Below, piece by piece: positions 13,074 through 25,797 of a stretch of 64,000 nucleotides of DNA. Both the position numbers and the translations under genes were made by a program. Source of the stretch: Haliclystus octoradiatus (Eukaryota; Cnidaria; Staurozoa; Stauromedusae; Haliclystidae); the NCBI GenBank assembly GCA_916610825.1, contig OU744446.1:3667001-3731000 (forward strand). The letters are read 5' to 3'. The notes under the pieces were generated by a model that did not search any database, had not been told where the DNA came from, and was given only the letters and a program-made list of their open reading frames with translations. Numbering within the stretch: the stretch's first letter is position 1; every line of letters starts with the position of its first letter.

Positions 13074-13589
13074 ATAATATGATTTTAAAAGTAATATAAA
13101 CAATTTTTCAATTCAATAAGAGTCTTTCTAGACAATGATTTGACGCAATAGCTAACAGCAAATAGATTTATTAATTAAGAACAACATTTTGGGTTCTTAA
13201 GTGAGCCCATTTCCAAGCTAAATACTAGGTAAAAAGGTAATCTAATTTATAGTTTTTACATAATAAATAGCTATAATAATAAAAATGCATCCTTGGGGAT
13301 GAAATTCACGAAAATATTTTTGATCTTATTGAATCAGATTGTCCATTCAGGCAAGGACTCAGTTCTCTAATGAAATTCATTTCATAAAGCAAACAATCGA
13401 AAATTTTTCAATTATTAATAATACCCGTTTTTGTTGCATAAAGAGCACACCCTATAAAAGAACACTACTCAGCTTGAGAAAGGCCAAAATTGAAAACTTA
13501 TAAGAACACCCAACCTCAAAAGAAATTAGCTTATTGTTCTTTGATAAAAAATGATTGATAGGTGAAAAGGTGTTTTTAAAATGTATTAC

Positions 13590-13646
13590 TATTAATGTTG
13601 CTGTTGTTGTTGCTGTTGTTGTTGTTGTTGTTGTTGTTGTTATTGC

Positions 13647-13680
<34 letters not shown>

Positions 13681-13775
13681 ATTGCTGTTGTTGTTGTTGT
13701 TGTTGTTGTTGTTGCTGTTGTTATTGTTGTTGTTGCTGTTGTTGTTGTTGTTGTTGTTGCTGTTGTTGTTGTTGC

Positions 13776-13809
<34 letters not shown>

Positions 13810-13828
13810 GCTGTTGTTGTTGTTGTTA
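13590..13828. repeat. Imperfect (GTT)n microsatellite, about 240 bp
   Basis: Trinucleotide GTT repeats with scattered GCT and ATT variants. Open frames exist in several phases on both strands only because the repeat lacks stop codons; the homopolymer proteins (Leu, Val, Thr, Asn) are artefacts. It may be the tail of an eroded LINE, as at 11.7 kb, but no ORF remnant lies beside it. Confidence 0.85.
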
Positions 13829-14356
13829 TTTTTGGTAAGATAGGTGTATAGATGAAGCAAAACAATAGTTTTGCGGTTGTTATTATTGTTATTTTAAGCG
13901 TAAGCGTGTCGATAACATTTCAATTATGGCTAAAGTGGGGATTGCCTTTAAGACTCTTAGAGGTTTATTCGTAGTTAATACTACGTATGATCAAATAGTT
14001 CCGCTACTAAATCATCTGCTTATGACATCGGTCATCCTTATTGAATTTGAAGCTATAGTGAACAACAAAAAGGCTACATATGTTCATCTACTGATAAATG
14101 TTTTTTTATTGGAAATTTAGAGTCTACTTTCAAATTGCTTATTTAAAACTCAAATGAAATCATTAAAAAGCGCACTCTAAAGATGTAGATGTTATATTAC
14201 CCATAATAATACCTTACTAACAGCTGATGATTAATGATTATCAACGAACTTGTTTATCGTAAAATTAACTACAGATACCTTAAAATTGTCGCTTATAAAA
14301 AGTTTCAAAACTTGCATTTCCTGGATTCAAAAAAATATTATCCAAGTATTCATCAT

Positions 14357-15065
14357 TACTATAGAATATTATTGAAGTTGAAGTATATACGGAAGACTGA
14401 ATTAAAAACGTTACTTTTAATTTAATAGATATTAATAAATTTCGTCTACCTTTTGAATGGGTAAACAAGGTACCATTGAACAAAATTCGCATCAGAAAAA
14501 TCTAGCTATCTAATCATGTATCTTATTATCGCATTATATCAAGTAAATCTGATTGAATAAATTATTTCATTTTTGTTTGGAGGGAGGAATTGAGTATGAT
14601 TATACTGGTGCCCAAAACACATTTTAAATTTGCTATCGGTTACGTTTACATAAATGCCACATCGCAGGTTTTATTTTCATCATGATATGTGATTATCAAA
14701 TTTTGACTATAAATTCAAAAATTATCCAATGTGTTAAGCTCCTAAATAAAATTAATCAGTTGAGATCAATTCTGCCTCGATATTTCAAAATCTACATTTG
14801 TTTATCAATAGTCACATTGCCAGGAATAACATCACTAATTGAGAGATGTAGATCAATCGTGTAGACTCCAATTCCAATTCTGTGGTTTCTCCTATAATCC
14901 CGATTTACTTTACTAGAATATTATTGAACTATTTACGGAAAACTGAAATAAAAATATTATTTTTAATTTAATATGATATTAATAAATTTCGACTACATTT
15001 TGAATGGGTAAGGCAAGGTGCCATTGAACAAAATTCGCATCAGAAAAATCTATCCTATCTGATTC
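14357..15065. repeat. Pair of about 155-bp direct repeats
   Basis: 14357-14513 and 14911-15065 share blocks such as GAATATTATTGAA, GATATTAATAAATTTCG, TTTTGAATGGGTAA and CAAAATTCGCATCAGAAAAA. A second shared phrase, TATAATCCCGATTTACTT, flanks the second copy on both sides (14893 and 15071), as expected of an insertion with a long target duplication or a local duplication. Confidence 0.65.
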
Positions 15066-15299
15066 CTATTTATAATCCCGATTTACTTGGAAATTCCACC
15101 ACAATAATACTATATACTGTGTTAAATCCGGACGGAAAAGGAGACGAATTGATTGACGGAATAAATTGACGAATTTTTGGGTGAATGCGCGACTCTATAA
15201 TGTTATATAGAGTACAAGAACAATAACACTCACTAACCATATGTGTATAACAATAAATATATAAAATCAGCATTTTTGGTATGCTCTTCTGTTTTCAAT

Positions 15300-17880
15300 C
15301 ATTTTTGTAGCACAATATGCGACTGAAAAATATAATTTTCCTCCAAAACTGAAAAATTGTAATGTTCACCTTATTAAACTTTGAAAGAAATTTGAAAGCT
15401 ATACATAAATAGTTGACAGTCGCCTTCATTGCTGTCATGTATACAGTTTCTTGGAGGTACCTCCGGGCTTTATGCTTTGATTTTTTTAACACAGCTAATT
15501 GTTAATCTGCAATTTTTAGCTGACGTTCACCTATACTATGTGTATATATATAGTGCCTTTCAAAATAGTTGTTTTAGTTATCGTCTAGAAAACCCTCGAG
15601 GATCAGCTATGCATAAGCTTTCATAGACGCCTTTCTAATTTTATTTCAGACGATGTTATAAGTCGATAAAAACGTTTCGTTGTATCATAGATTTGCAGTC
15701 CTATTAATAAGCTCATATAAACTACGGGTGGTATATAATATCTAGCTTTACCCATTATCAAAGATCATTATTCGTTATAACAAAAAATTCAATAGTCATA
15801 TCATCAATGTACATAGATCTCATCATTCAATAGAGTTTACAGTTTCTTTTTTATAGGACTGTTCTGATTATATGAATGATGTCTACCTATATAACTATAT
15901 AATCTTTATCTTCCAACAATAACGTATTAATTAGATGCTTCAAATAATATTATGGTTTCGTACATATATTATAGATGCCTATGTATGCTGTATTACAGAA
16001 AATATGGCTCCTTTTTATACATACGCTATTGCTATAATGCCTTTAATGCCAACATAATGTGTGTAGAAATGATGGTTGATCAGACACCATGACGAATATA
16101 ATAAAAAAAACTCATATTTGATATCATAAATGATGGCGCCTAAGTGAAGAAAATCATAGATCGTTGGATATGATAAGATAACCAATGAATTTAATACGTT
16201 ATTGTTTATATTGTGTCCAATTGTATTTGATCAAATCGTTATCAAGACTTCATAAATAGAATTTTTTGAAGCAATATACACAGGATTTTCATTTGTCTTG
16301 AATTTCATTACAATTTGACATGTGAAATAATTTTGTAAGGTTACTAAGACATACAAACAGATTTTCTACTTATAATCCATATCCCTTCAGACAATATAAT
16401 AAGTTGTCCTGGTGTGTACACTATAAGTCACACTCATTTTATGATAACATGTAAAATAAAAAATGATCTGAATCTCAAATGTTTCTAGAAACTAAAGAGC
16501 GGAATGTTCTTAAAATGCAAGGATGGCACCACTGGGGGGGGGGGGGGAGATGGCTACATCACTCCTGTCGGGGCTACTCAGACCCTGTCGGTGAAATTTT
16601 TTGTACATTTTCAATCATTTCTTCAAATACTTCCAACACGCATTCTATTTTTCAGTTTATTTCTATGTAAATTAAAAAATACATTTATTTTTACGTTTGT
16701 AGATATTGTTAACAGATTTATTAATAAATACAAGATTATGACGTTTAAAAAAACATGATAATATGGTCCGTTATTATATACTGACTGAGGTTAGATACAT
16801 TTTCTTCATGTAAGAAATTTTTGGATCAAAATATCAAGTGTTTAAGAAAATGTTTACTTAGAATAAGAAAATGTTTTCTTGCTATGTGGACAAGTGTCTA
16901 TATTCTTGTATCAAGCAAAGATGTTGTTAATTTGAGAAAATATTGTCTTATTGCTCAAAAATGCTCTGTTCATAAAACCATGCATAAATAGATAATTTGA
17001 TATAGTGAGATGAGATCTATACTAGCCCTGATATCAATATTATCTATATATCTAACATTTTTTAAGCATTTCATCGACAATTTTTAAGATTTAGATTTGA
17101 AATTATATATGATTTCATTAACAATTTGAGTCTATTAAACATTTGAATATTTACGTGTTCTTATAAAAAAGAATGTAAAATACGTATTAACTTTATCTTA
17201 ATCATGTCAGTTTTTCTTATAATCATTTCAATAATCAAATATCAGATGTAGGTAGAATAAATTGTACAGATTGTGATTTTAAAAATAATTAAATAAACTT
17301 GATTACAGCTCCAAATCAATCAATTTCGTATCATAAAATGTCGCATAAAACTGTCAATTAATATCAGCTAGTCACTGTCAATTCAGAACATTATTTTTGT
17401 TTGAAAAATTGTGTAGATAGGTAAACCCATATTTCCTTGTAAAATATTACATAATAACATAATTATAGTAGAAGTTAATCAATGAAAATATCATTAATAC
17501 AAATTTTAACAACCGACTTATGTTATTGTTGACAACAATTGCTCAATCCGCCTCTACTTCTTTTACATTGCTTGAAAGTTGATTGAAACTTCATCCAAAC
17601 CACTTTCTCTACTATATCCATTTTCCTCGTATAATAACTTTATCCAATGTTGGTTAAATATCTAATTACAAAAATAGCATAATAAATATTTTTTTGTAGA
17701 GAACATATCTTAGGTCGAATCGGAGAATTGCTATTGATTATTTTTCTGAAAATAATGAATACGGAACTTTGAATCATGTTAAATATTTAGCAAATTGTCT
17801 TGCTGGCTTAATTTTTATTTGTTTAGGAGTTTGGAAGTCAACGAGCAACGTTCATATATTCTGCATATAGTATCTGTTTG
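15300..17880. other. No gene recognised; poly-G tract
   Basis: AT-rich DNA without splice-supported exons. A run of about 14 G at 16535-16548 begins a small GC-rich island (16520-16590) that looks like the edge of an old repeat. Confidence 0.4.
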
Positions 17881-17881
17881 A

Positions 17882-18103
17882 AATTTGAAATTTTCATATT
17901 ACCACATACCGGGTTAACTAATAGCTGTTTCTATGTTTTGGTTGGTCGGTTAGTTACTGTTTTTGGAGCTTGTGTGAGTTTAATGTCGGCTGCCCTTTCC
18001 TGACACCACAAACCAATATAGTGCAATTCTGCCAAGGATTGAACTCTACACCCTGTGGACCGATGAGCAACACCTTAAGCACTCCAAGGCCCCATACGAA
18101 AGA
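17882..18103 (-). mobile_element. tRNA-derived SINE, copy 2
   Basis: The minus strand reads GGGGCCTTGGAGTGCTTAAG, then GAGTTCAATCCTTGGC, then GGTGTCAGGAAAGGGCAGCC, then a stretch ending TTAACCCGGTATGTGG. Head, core and CCCGGT(A/T)(C/T)GTGG tail line up block for block with the 41.3 kb copy, so the element is nearly full length. Confidence 0.8.
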
Positions 18104-18139
18104 TGTACCTTATAACATGCCTTTTATAGTACAGTCATT

Positions 18140-18215
18140 ATAATGAAAAATAACCCCAAACCCATCACAAGCTGCAACAGAAATTTTTTTGGCAGGATCT
18201 AGTGTCAAATTTTTG
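18140..18215 (+). repeat. Single fragment of the 235-bp repeat unit
   Basis: AATAACCCCAAACCCATCAC, GCAACAGAAATTTTTTTGG and CAGGATCTAGTGT match the end of each unit of the tandem array at 20.8-21.5 kb. It abuts the SINE at 17.9-18.1 kb. Confidence 0.7.
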
Positions 18216-18559
18216 CTTAACAACATCAAAACTCTGGAAAAATCGGCGGCGAAATAGGTTTTTTTGATAAAAGTAGTCTCAGCAAACATGGAACTGAGGC
18301 TACGTACCTTCTTCAAAGGCATGAGTGGTTCTAAAAAACGCAGTTTCACTAAAACGGAACATATATGTTACAGTCTTTGAACATATAATGACTGTACTAT
18401 TAATAATAATGACAGCTTGTTTTAATTTAATTAAAAGTCTATCCGTCAAAATATATAGTTATATGCATTTTAGCAGTCCAATGCAAACTAATAAATATTA
18501 TATTCATACTTTAATGGTTAATAGAATAATAAAAAATCCTTATTAAGAAGAATATATTT

Positions 18560-20258
18560 AGGAAAAGATAAGAATGAGCTTATTATTATTAAATGATTAA
18601 CACTTATTAAGACTCTTATAAGGGTTTATCAATTAATTAATAAAAAATAGTGTTATAACCTTTCGACGTAAATATCGATATTACAAATTCAATTTTATTT
18701 AATCAATTTTTAAAATTGTTCTGAAATTCATCAAATTTTGATCTTGATAGAGGAATCTCACAGACTAATATATATGTAGAGAGAAAGAGATTACAAGAGT
18801 TGTTTATTCATTGATAATAATCTAATTCTCGCTATTCACACGCGAACTAATTATTTCTTGTATTTGTTATCAAAATGTTATCGAACTATATACTCGATTG
18901 TTAAGATTTCAAGAAATGATTATGTGAAGAGAATCTATAATACATATTACACAGTATATATTGTGTCAAATTGAAACCTTATTAACGGTTGCAATTATAT
19001 GATGTATAGAGTCAAAGAGTTTTCATTATAGAAGGTATGGATTATAGATTATAATTTCTAATGATTTTAATAATTTTATTTCATTTGTACTACAATATAT
19101 TGTCGAATTATAATAATACAAGGTCATTAATAATAATAATAAAACCATTTACATCAGGAGTTAGCAAGCCAATGCAGCTAATAAACGTTTCAAGTTTTTA
19201 TGTAAGTTTTATTTTAAGTATGTATTCATCAGTTTTTCACGTTTTTATGATGGTTTATATAAACACTGTGAATTTGTTGCTAAGGAAACTACTAGCTTTA
19301 ATTGTCAATATTAATCAAGGCTATATCACATCATAATATTGAAAGTTTTCCCTCGATATCATTGTAATGTTCGTATCTTTTTGCATAATGTAACTGCCTT
19401 AATTTTAGCATAATGTAACATAATTATAGCATATTAAGGTCAGATCATACTGAATAGGTTTCAAAATCGATTACATGCTCATGAGCAATATTCTACATTA
19501 AATAGCAAAACAAAGGGATTTGGTTTACGAAATTTTAAAAATGAATAATTCAAGTATAAATAGAAGATTTTTTAAATTTAATCCATCCAGTAAATATATT
19601 CAAATATATTAATATTACTGCAGATAAAGTTAATGATTTATTTTAATTTTAATGATATTTTAAAGATTCTTTTATATATATTCATATTACATGTAAAATG
19701 AATAATGTTTTTGCATGGACAAGGCCGTATATTTATGAGTATAATAGATATTGTGTGCTGCTATTATTTGTAAATGTCTTTCAATTTTCTTAATTAATTG
19801 TAGTTTATGTCGACCTGCTATAGTTTAAATTAAGCTCCAATATAATTGTGCAACTTTTCTCTTTCTTATCTTAAGTATATATCTTCTTAATAAAATAGTT
19901 CTTTTGTAGAAATTTATTGAAAGTCTATGCTGATAAATTAATACGACGCGGGGTAAATTTGATTATGGTAATAAATAACTCAACTGAAATATTACCGTAT
20001 ATCAGTATACAGTCATTCACTCTGAGTTTTGCATAAATTCTATCTTCCGGCCGTCTGAGTGCCTACTTGCGTGAAAAGTAACGGATTTAACTATTGGAAT
20101 CATTCTTTCCATATGGCTCTCTCTTTCTCAGTATTTATTTATTTATTACCATTAGAGAGTGCTCGGTATTGATGAGGTTACCGGATATATTATAGAAATT
20201 ATGCAAGTTTTTACTGTGACTCTGAATTTTGCGATTGCATGCTCCTCAGATGTTCTAA
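18560..20258. other. No gene recognised
   Basis: Strongly AT-rich; no exon, RNA gene or repeat family identified. Confidence 0.4.
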
Positions 20259-20399
20259 TTTGTTTTTATGACAACATTTATAGTACAAAATTCCAATTTA
20301 AATTATTAAAAGCTAGATAAGTAAAGCAGTTTGTTTTTATGACAAAATTTATAGTATAAAATTCCAATTTAAATTAATAAAAGCTAGATAAGTAAAGCA
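20259..20399. repeat. 71-bp tandem duplication
   Basis: Two adjacent copies of a 71-bp unit starting TTTGTTTTTATGACAA and ending AGCTAGATAAGTAAAGCA, differing at only a few positions. Confidence 0.85.
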
Positions 20400-20820
20400 T
20401 AAGAGTTTATAGATCAAACAAAATAAAATGAATAAAAATCTTACATAAAGTAAAATATTTTTCAAATGTCATGTAAACCGTGTGAATTTTCATATAAACG
20501 GATATGATTTTGTAATAAAATTAGTTTTTTTCATACTCCCCTTTCGGACACTTAAGTGGTTATCATTTTTCCTGTTTTTTAATGATTAATGATTCTGATT
20601 TTCCTGTTGTGCTACATATTACTTAATTTTATGTTTACGTCACGATTATATTTAATCAGCTATGTGAAAAAATGTTTCTGTTGAATGTATTAGATGTGAA
20701 CATGAAAAGACCTGCCTGAAAAGTTCTCTTTGGCCATCGGCCGTAAACCCTGTGGAAGTGGGGGTGTAACAGTACCCCCATCAATAAAGAGTTTGAGGGG
20801 AAATTCGGGCAACTTTGAGA

Positions 20821-21470
20821 GATGCTTCCAGTTAGGCATATGGCATGTCCATTTTGTCAGTTAAAATTTGAAATAACCCCATCCCAGTATAATGCAACGG
20901 ACTGCAATACCGTAATACCCCACAAAAAGTAAGGGCTTTGTTTTATAGTACCCCTTTTGAAAATAACATATGCGGGGTTTGACCTCCCAGTTCAAAGAAT
21001 AACCCCAAACCCACCACAAGTTGCAACAGAAACTTTTTTGGCAGGATCTTATGTGATGCTTCCAGTTAGGCATATGCCATGTCCATTATTTCGGGTAAAA
21101 TTAGAAATAACCCCCTCCCAGTATTATGCAACGGACTGCAATACCGTAATACCCCACAAAAAATAAGGGCCTTGTTTTATAGTACCCCTTTTGAAAATAA
21201 CATTTGCGGGGTTTGACCTCCCAATTCAAAGAATAACCCCAAACCCACCCACCACAAGTTGCAACAGAAACTTTTTTGGCAGGATCTAGTGTGATGCTTC
21301 CAGTTAGGCATATGCCATGTCCATTACTTCGGGTAAAATTAGAAATAAACCCCTCCCAGTATTATGAGCGGACTGCAATACCGTAATACCCCACAAAAAA
21401 TAAGGGCCTTGTTTTATAGTACCCCTTTTGAAAATAACATATGCGGGGTTTGACCTCCCAATTCAAAGAA
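20821..21470 (+). repeat. 235-bp tandem repeat, 2.8 units
   Basis: Unit starts (GATGCTTCCAGTTAGGCATA) lie at 20821, 21055 and 21293, giving periods of 234 and 238 bp. Shared blocks include CAATACCGTAATACCCCAC, TTTTATAGTACCCCTTTTGA and GCGGGGTTTGACCTCCCA. The third unit is partial. GC content is higher than the surroundings. Frames across it are not conserved between units, so it is non-coding. Confidence 0.88.
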
Positions 21471-21479
21471 TTTATTTCA

Positions 21480-24400
21480 TCTCATAAGCTTGAATTGTGT
21501 GGCAACTGCAAATGTATCAATATTCGCTGCATAGCACGCGTAGGCTATACTTTATCTGTCAAGTCTGTACTTACTCAAGAGAATTCTATGACATGTTGAA
21601 ATAATAATTAAATCAAATTGATTCTACGATAAAATAGCACGTGTGCTTGCAATTCAACAATGTAATAGAATAGTGGCGCCTTTTTGTTATGAAATGATAC
21701 AATATCATTCGTTGATAAAATCCATTTTTATTTAAAATAACAAAGATAATTTAATTCACACTTGCAAAATGAAATACACATTAAATTATGAATACAAATG
21801 ATAGATTATTAATTATAAAAATCTTATAATAGTGTGTACTTTTTGTTGTCAAATGCACATTTACAATGATATATGAATATCCCTCAATAGAAACTTGATG
21901 GTTAATAACGGAAAAATATATACGATAATGTCACGCATTTATAAAAAAACATCAGATTAAATATTTGATTTAAAATAAAGTTCAAATGATTATAATAAAA
22001 CAGAATTCGAAACATAGTTCAATAAATAACTGAAATATTGAGACTTTCAAACAATATGATGATGCTTCCAAAGCGTTAAATATAGGAAACTCCCATTAAC
22101 CCCCCCCCCCGCGGCAATAATGCTCCCAGAATATTGAATTTCTTTGATTGCTCACGAAGTATGTGTGATGGTTTTGTATAGTAGCAGTACTATAATTCGC
22201 TATTGGCTGCACCAACATTTCGCAGTGTATCCTTAATTACTGGTTCAAAATAGGTAAGCGTACGTTATATGTAATTCCTATGCGCTATACTGTATATCCC
22301 ATTTGCTAATAGCATTTGCGGTTTAGTTCATATCAATAATGGCAATATTTAAAACTGCAAACTCCAATAACACCTTAAATCTCCTGTATTGCAATTTTAT
22401 TGACGTCAAGTACAAAATGCTCTGAAAGTTCTACCTACTTGGAATAAAACACCGTGTAATTTGAATGTTTGATAGATATCATTTAATCTCAATGCAGGAT
22501 TCATTCATAAGAGTTCATAATTACGACCATGATATACTTTTTCATAATTCTGTTACTATATTTCTTATACTTAATCGTTACAGACAAAATAAAATATCAT
22601 ATCATTTTGAAGCAGTAATTTCATCTACATAATTTTCACCATGTGTTTATACTTAATTTAAATATAGATATAAATGTATACAGTCTATTGAAAGCTACCT
22701 GCAGAGATTAATAAACCGTGTTGATTGATGGAAGATGGTATAGTAAATCATATTGTGTTTAATTTTATTCAGAATTTTTAAATAAATTCAATTCTCTACA
22801 AGATGGCGTCAAGCTAGCTATAGAGCGTGGGGTCATGATTATACCGATTTCAATTATTAATTGGTTATTGTCATCTAGAATCATATTTTAATTACAGATT
22901 TTGCTAAATCATTACATCAATAAATGATTAATTTTTACAACAAGGGTAATTTTAATTTAATGATTTACGGTAATTAAATTCCTCACTCATTGATTCCGGA
23001 CTTTGTGGACCGGATTCATGACCGGATTACGATAAGAACCATGCTGGTTTGTTTCATCTATAATGCACGGGTTATGAAATTACGAAACTTTATTTAATAA
23101 TTATTAAAACACGAAAAAATATTATATATATATATATGTTGTCGTTTGTATATCATCGAACAATCTAAGCATAGAAGTACGCACTTTCATGCTCAAAATT
23201 GGAAGTGTATTTCTTATTTTTTTCTATGAGCACAGGACGGTGAAAATAAAACAAACTTACATCAAATCAAATACAAATTTGGTGGTTTGATGATCAAACA
23301 TTATACCAGATATTCATGCATTCTATAAATAATAAAATGGTGACAGTGATTACTGTAATTTTTCAGAATTTGTTTTATTATCAAAAGTCGTATTATGTGT
23401 TAAGTATAATTATGTGTAACCATTTATGCTAGGAAATTAATTTTTCAAAATACAAAAATAATACCTTCTATTTAACCAAATTGATGATTTTTTCAAGCGC
23501 TATGATGTAGGATTTTCATAATTAATTTTAGATCGGGGTAAGGAATTTTCGGGGGGATTTTAACGGGTTATATGAATATATATATATTTTTTACGTTAAC
23601 TAGTTTCTTTCTTCCGTCGTTGAGGGTCGCCAGTCATTTTTATCACTTGGGAGGGAGTGGGACAGGTCAGATTCCGCGGGAGGCGAAACCTTTTTGAGCC
23701 TTGAACAGGGGGTACGACAAATCTCAAGGTTCGTGTATTATACCTGTATGCATTACCGGTACATTTAACGGTGTACGAAATTTATTAATCAGATGGAATG
23801 GTTTGTAATCCTGAGAAAATCCAACTCACCCCAATTCTCCCTTGACCAACCCCTTACCATCCGGATTTCTCAAATTATACCGGAATCTGATAAAAAAAAT
23901 GTGTCGGGAATAGTATAGAGAGCATAATTGGCATAAAAGTACGATAATTTAATCAAATTAATTGACATTTACATCCTACGCGTTTGTCGTCATAATTATA
24001 ATCGTCGAAGTACATTGTCAAGGTGCTTGATGATAATAAAATCATATTTAGCATTATATTAAATGATGTTAATTAAGAAATACAAGGTCATTTACACGGA
24101 CATTATAATTGATGAGTTATAGAAAATATATAATTATTAATTAAACAACAAATAAAAAATTTCGATTGGTTTTTAAAACAATTCAAGTAATTATAATTTA
24201 CGACCAAATTATTATCTATCGGAATTTTTTTTTTTGACGCTTAAATTTGCCGAAGAATTTATTTGGTATACACGCATATAAATTTGAAAATATGATATAA
24301 ATATGCATGTTTTATAATGATCCTCTGCAGGGAATACTGTTATAATTCTTATAACTCTATATAACTTTTTTATCAATTTTGTTTTGTTCAATATTGTTGT

Positions 24401-25440
24401 ATTGTGTTTTTGTTATAAAATGCGCAAGATATTTTGTGTGGACAAGTCGCAACTGTCTATTCTGTCAGTCCCTATTCAAAAAGCTATTAATAATAAATTC
24501 GATATTAAATGATTATAATAGGCCGATAGTCAATGCATGGTCAATGACAGCATAAACAAAGCTTTTACTTGTTAGAACAACCTTTGACTGTGAAGAGAGG
24601 GATTTGAGATAAAAGATCACGGCTATATAGCATTAAATTTAATATTGCAGAAGAACTGACATAACATTTATATATATATATATATATATATATACAAATA
24701 TAAACACAAGATTTTGGTTGGAGATTTTACATTTTGGGGAGATTTATGGTAAAATGTTATAGTTAACTAATATATTACTTGCGATTCTTATTATATTTTG
24801 AAAATTATTAACTTGAATATGATCAATAATATATGTATAAGAAAGTTAGAAAGTCATCGTTGTTTTGATGATAAACAAATTTTTTGATTATATTATATAA
24901 TTAGATAACGATTCCAACTTGAATCATTTTGCAATGCTTATTATTTCGTACAACATCACAAGATTATATATTAAATATTACAGTCAGTATTCGCGATTTA
25001 TTTCGTCGTGTCTATATAGACCGGCATGAATGAATTGTTGCGATATATACAACTTCATCAATAAGGACCTGTAATTCTTTTTAACTAATTTTACTTGATA
25101 TACATTTCTTGATTCTTTTAGCCCAATAATATAAATTTATCAACTTTATTCTCGCTGAAAAATTTAAAAAACGTATTTATATATATAATATGGGTATGTT
25201 AACAAGAAGTATGCGACAAGATTTATAACTACATTTTAACTGGTACTCAATTTTGTGTGTATAAATAGATATATAAAATTAGGTATACGAATCGTTGTCT
25301 GAAAATTGTGCATCTAAGAAGGTTACACTCTAATAAGATGTTGTTCTTTTCTGTATCGTTACTGTATGCCATTAAATAACCAAGCTATTAATAAATATGT
25401 AAATATAGAGAGTCCATGATATCGTATTCTGTTGCCCAGA
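21480..25440. other. Gene-free upstream region of ARID3
   Basis: About 4 kb of AT-rich DNA with a poly-C run (22100-22110) and a (TA)n run at 24668-24693. It probably contains the promoter and 5' UTR exon(s) of the ARID3 gene, because the first coding exon has a splice acceptor just before its ATG, but I cannot locate them. Confidence 0.4.
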
Positions 25441-25449
25441 GTTTTCCAG

Positions 25450-25500
25450 CTTTCTGTTTGAAGAGTTCTTAAAGCGTGAAACTATGAGTAACAGAAAGTT
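25450..25500 (+). ncRNA. Decayed hammerhead ribozyme
   Basis: Stem I is eight perfect pairs (CTTTCTGT/ACAGAAAG) and the 3' half is intact: GCGT, GAA, stem III AC/GT, triplet GUA. The core reads TTGAAGA instead of CTGAAGA (C3 to U), and the 5' side of stem II no longer pairs. Same family as the 8.1-9.0 kb ribozymes, probably inactive. Confidence 0.55.
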
Positions 25501-25797
25501 ATTAACAAGGTATTATAGAATCGATTGATTGATGTATACATAAGATTAACAAAAAAGATGAGGCAAGGCAAGCGCCAAAATATGCTCTTGGAAAAGGAAA
25601 ATACTTTTGCTTTAATCTTGGTGTTCTATTTTTTTTGGCAAATATTTCTTGTTTTGAGAAAAAATGTCTTGCTGATGTCTGATTTTCAACAGATTTGGCA
25701 TTGTAAGATGAACATGTGGAAACATTGAGCATTTTCACATACCTAAATAGTACATATTTTACATATATATGTATTGTTTATTTGTCTTATAGTAAAT

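Noticed and set aside
13452-13865. Long open frames of poly-Leu, poly-Val, poly-Thr and poly-Asn on both strands
   Set aside because: They are translations of an imperfect GTT microsatellite, which has few stop codons in any frame. No flanking gene structure.
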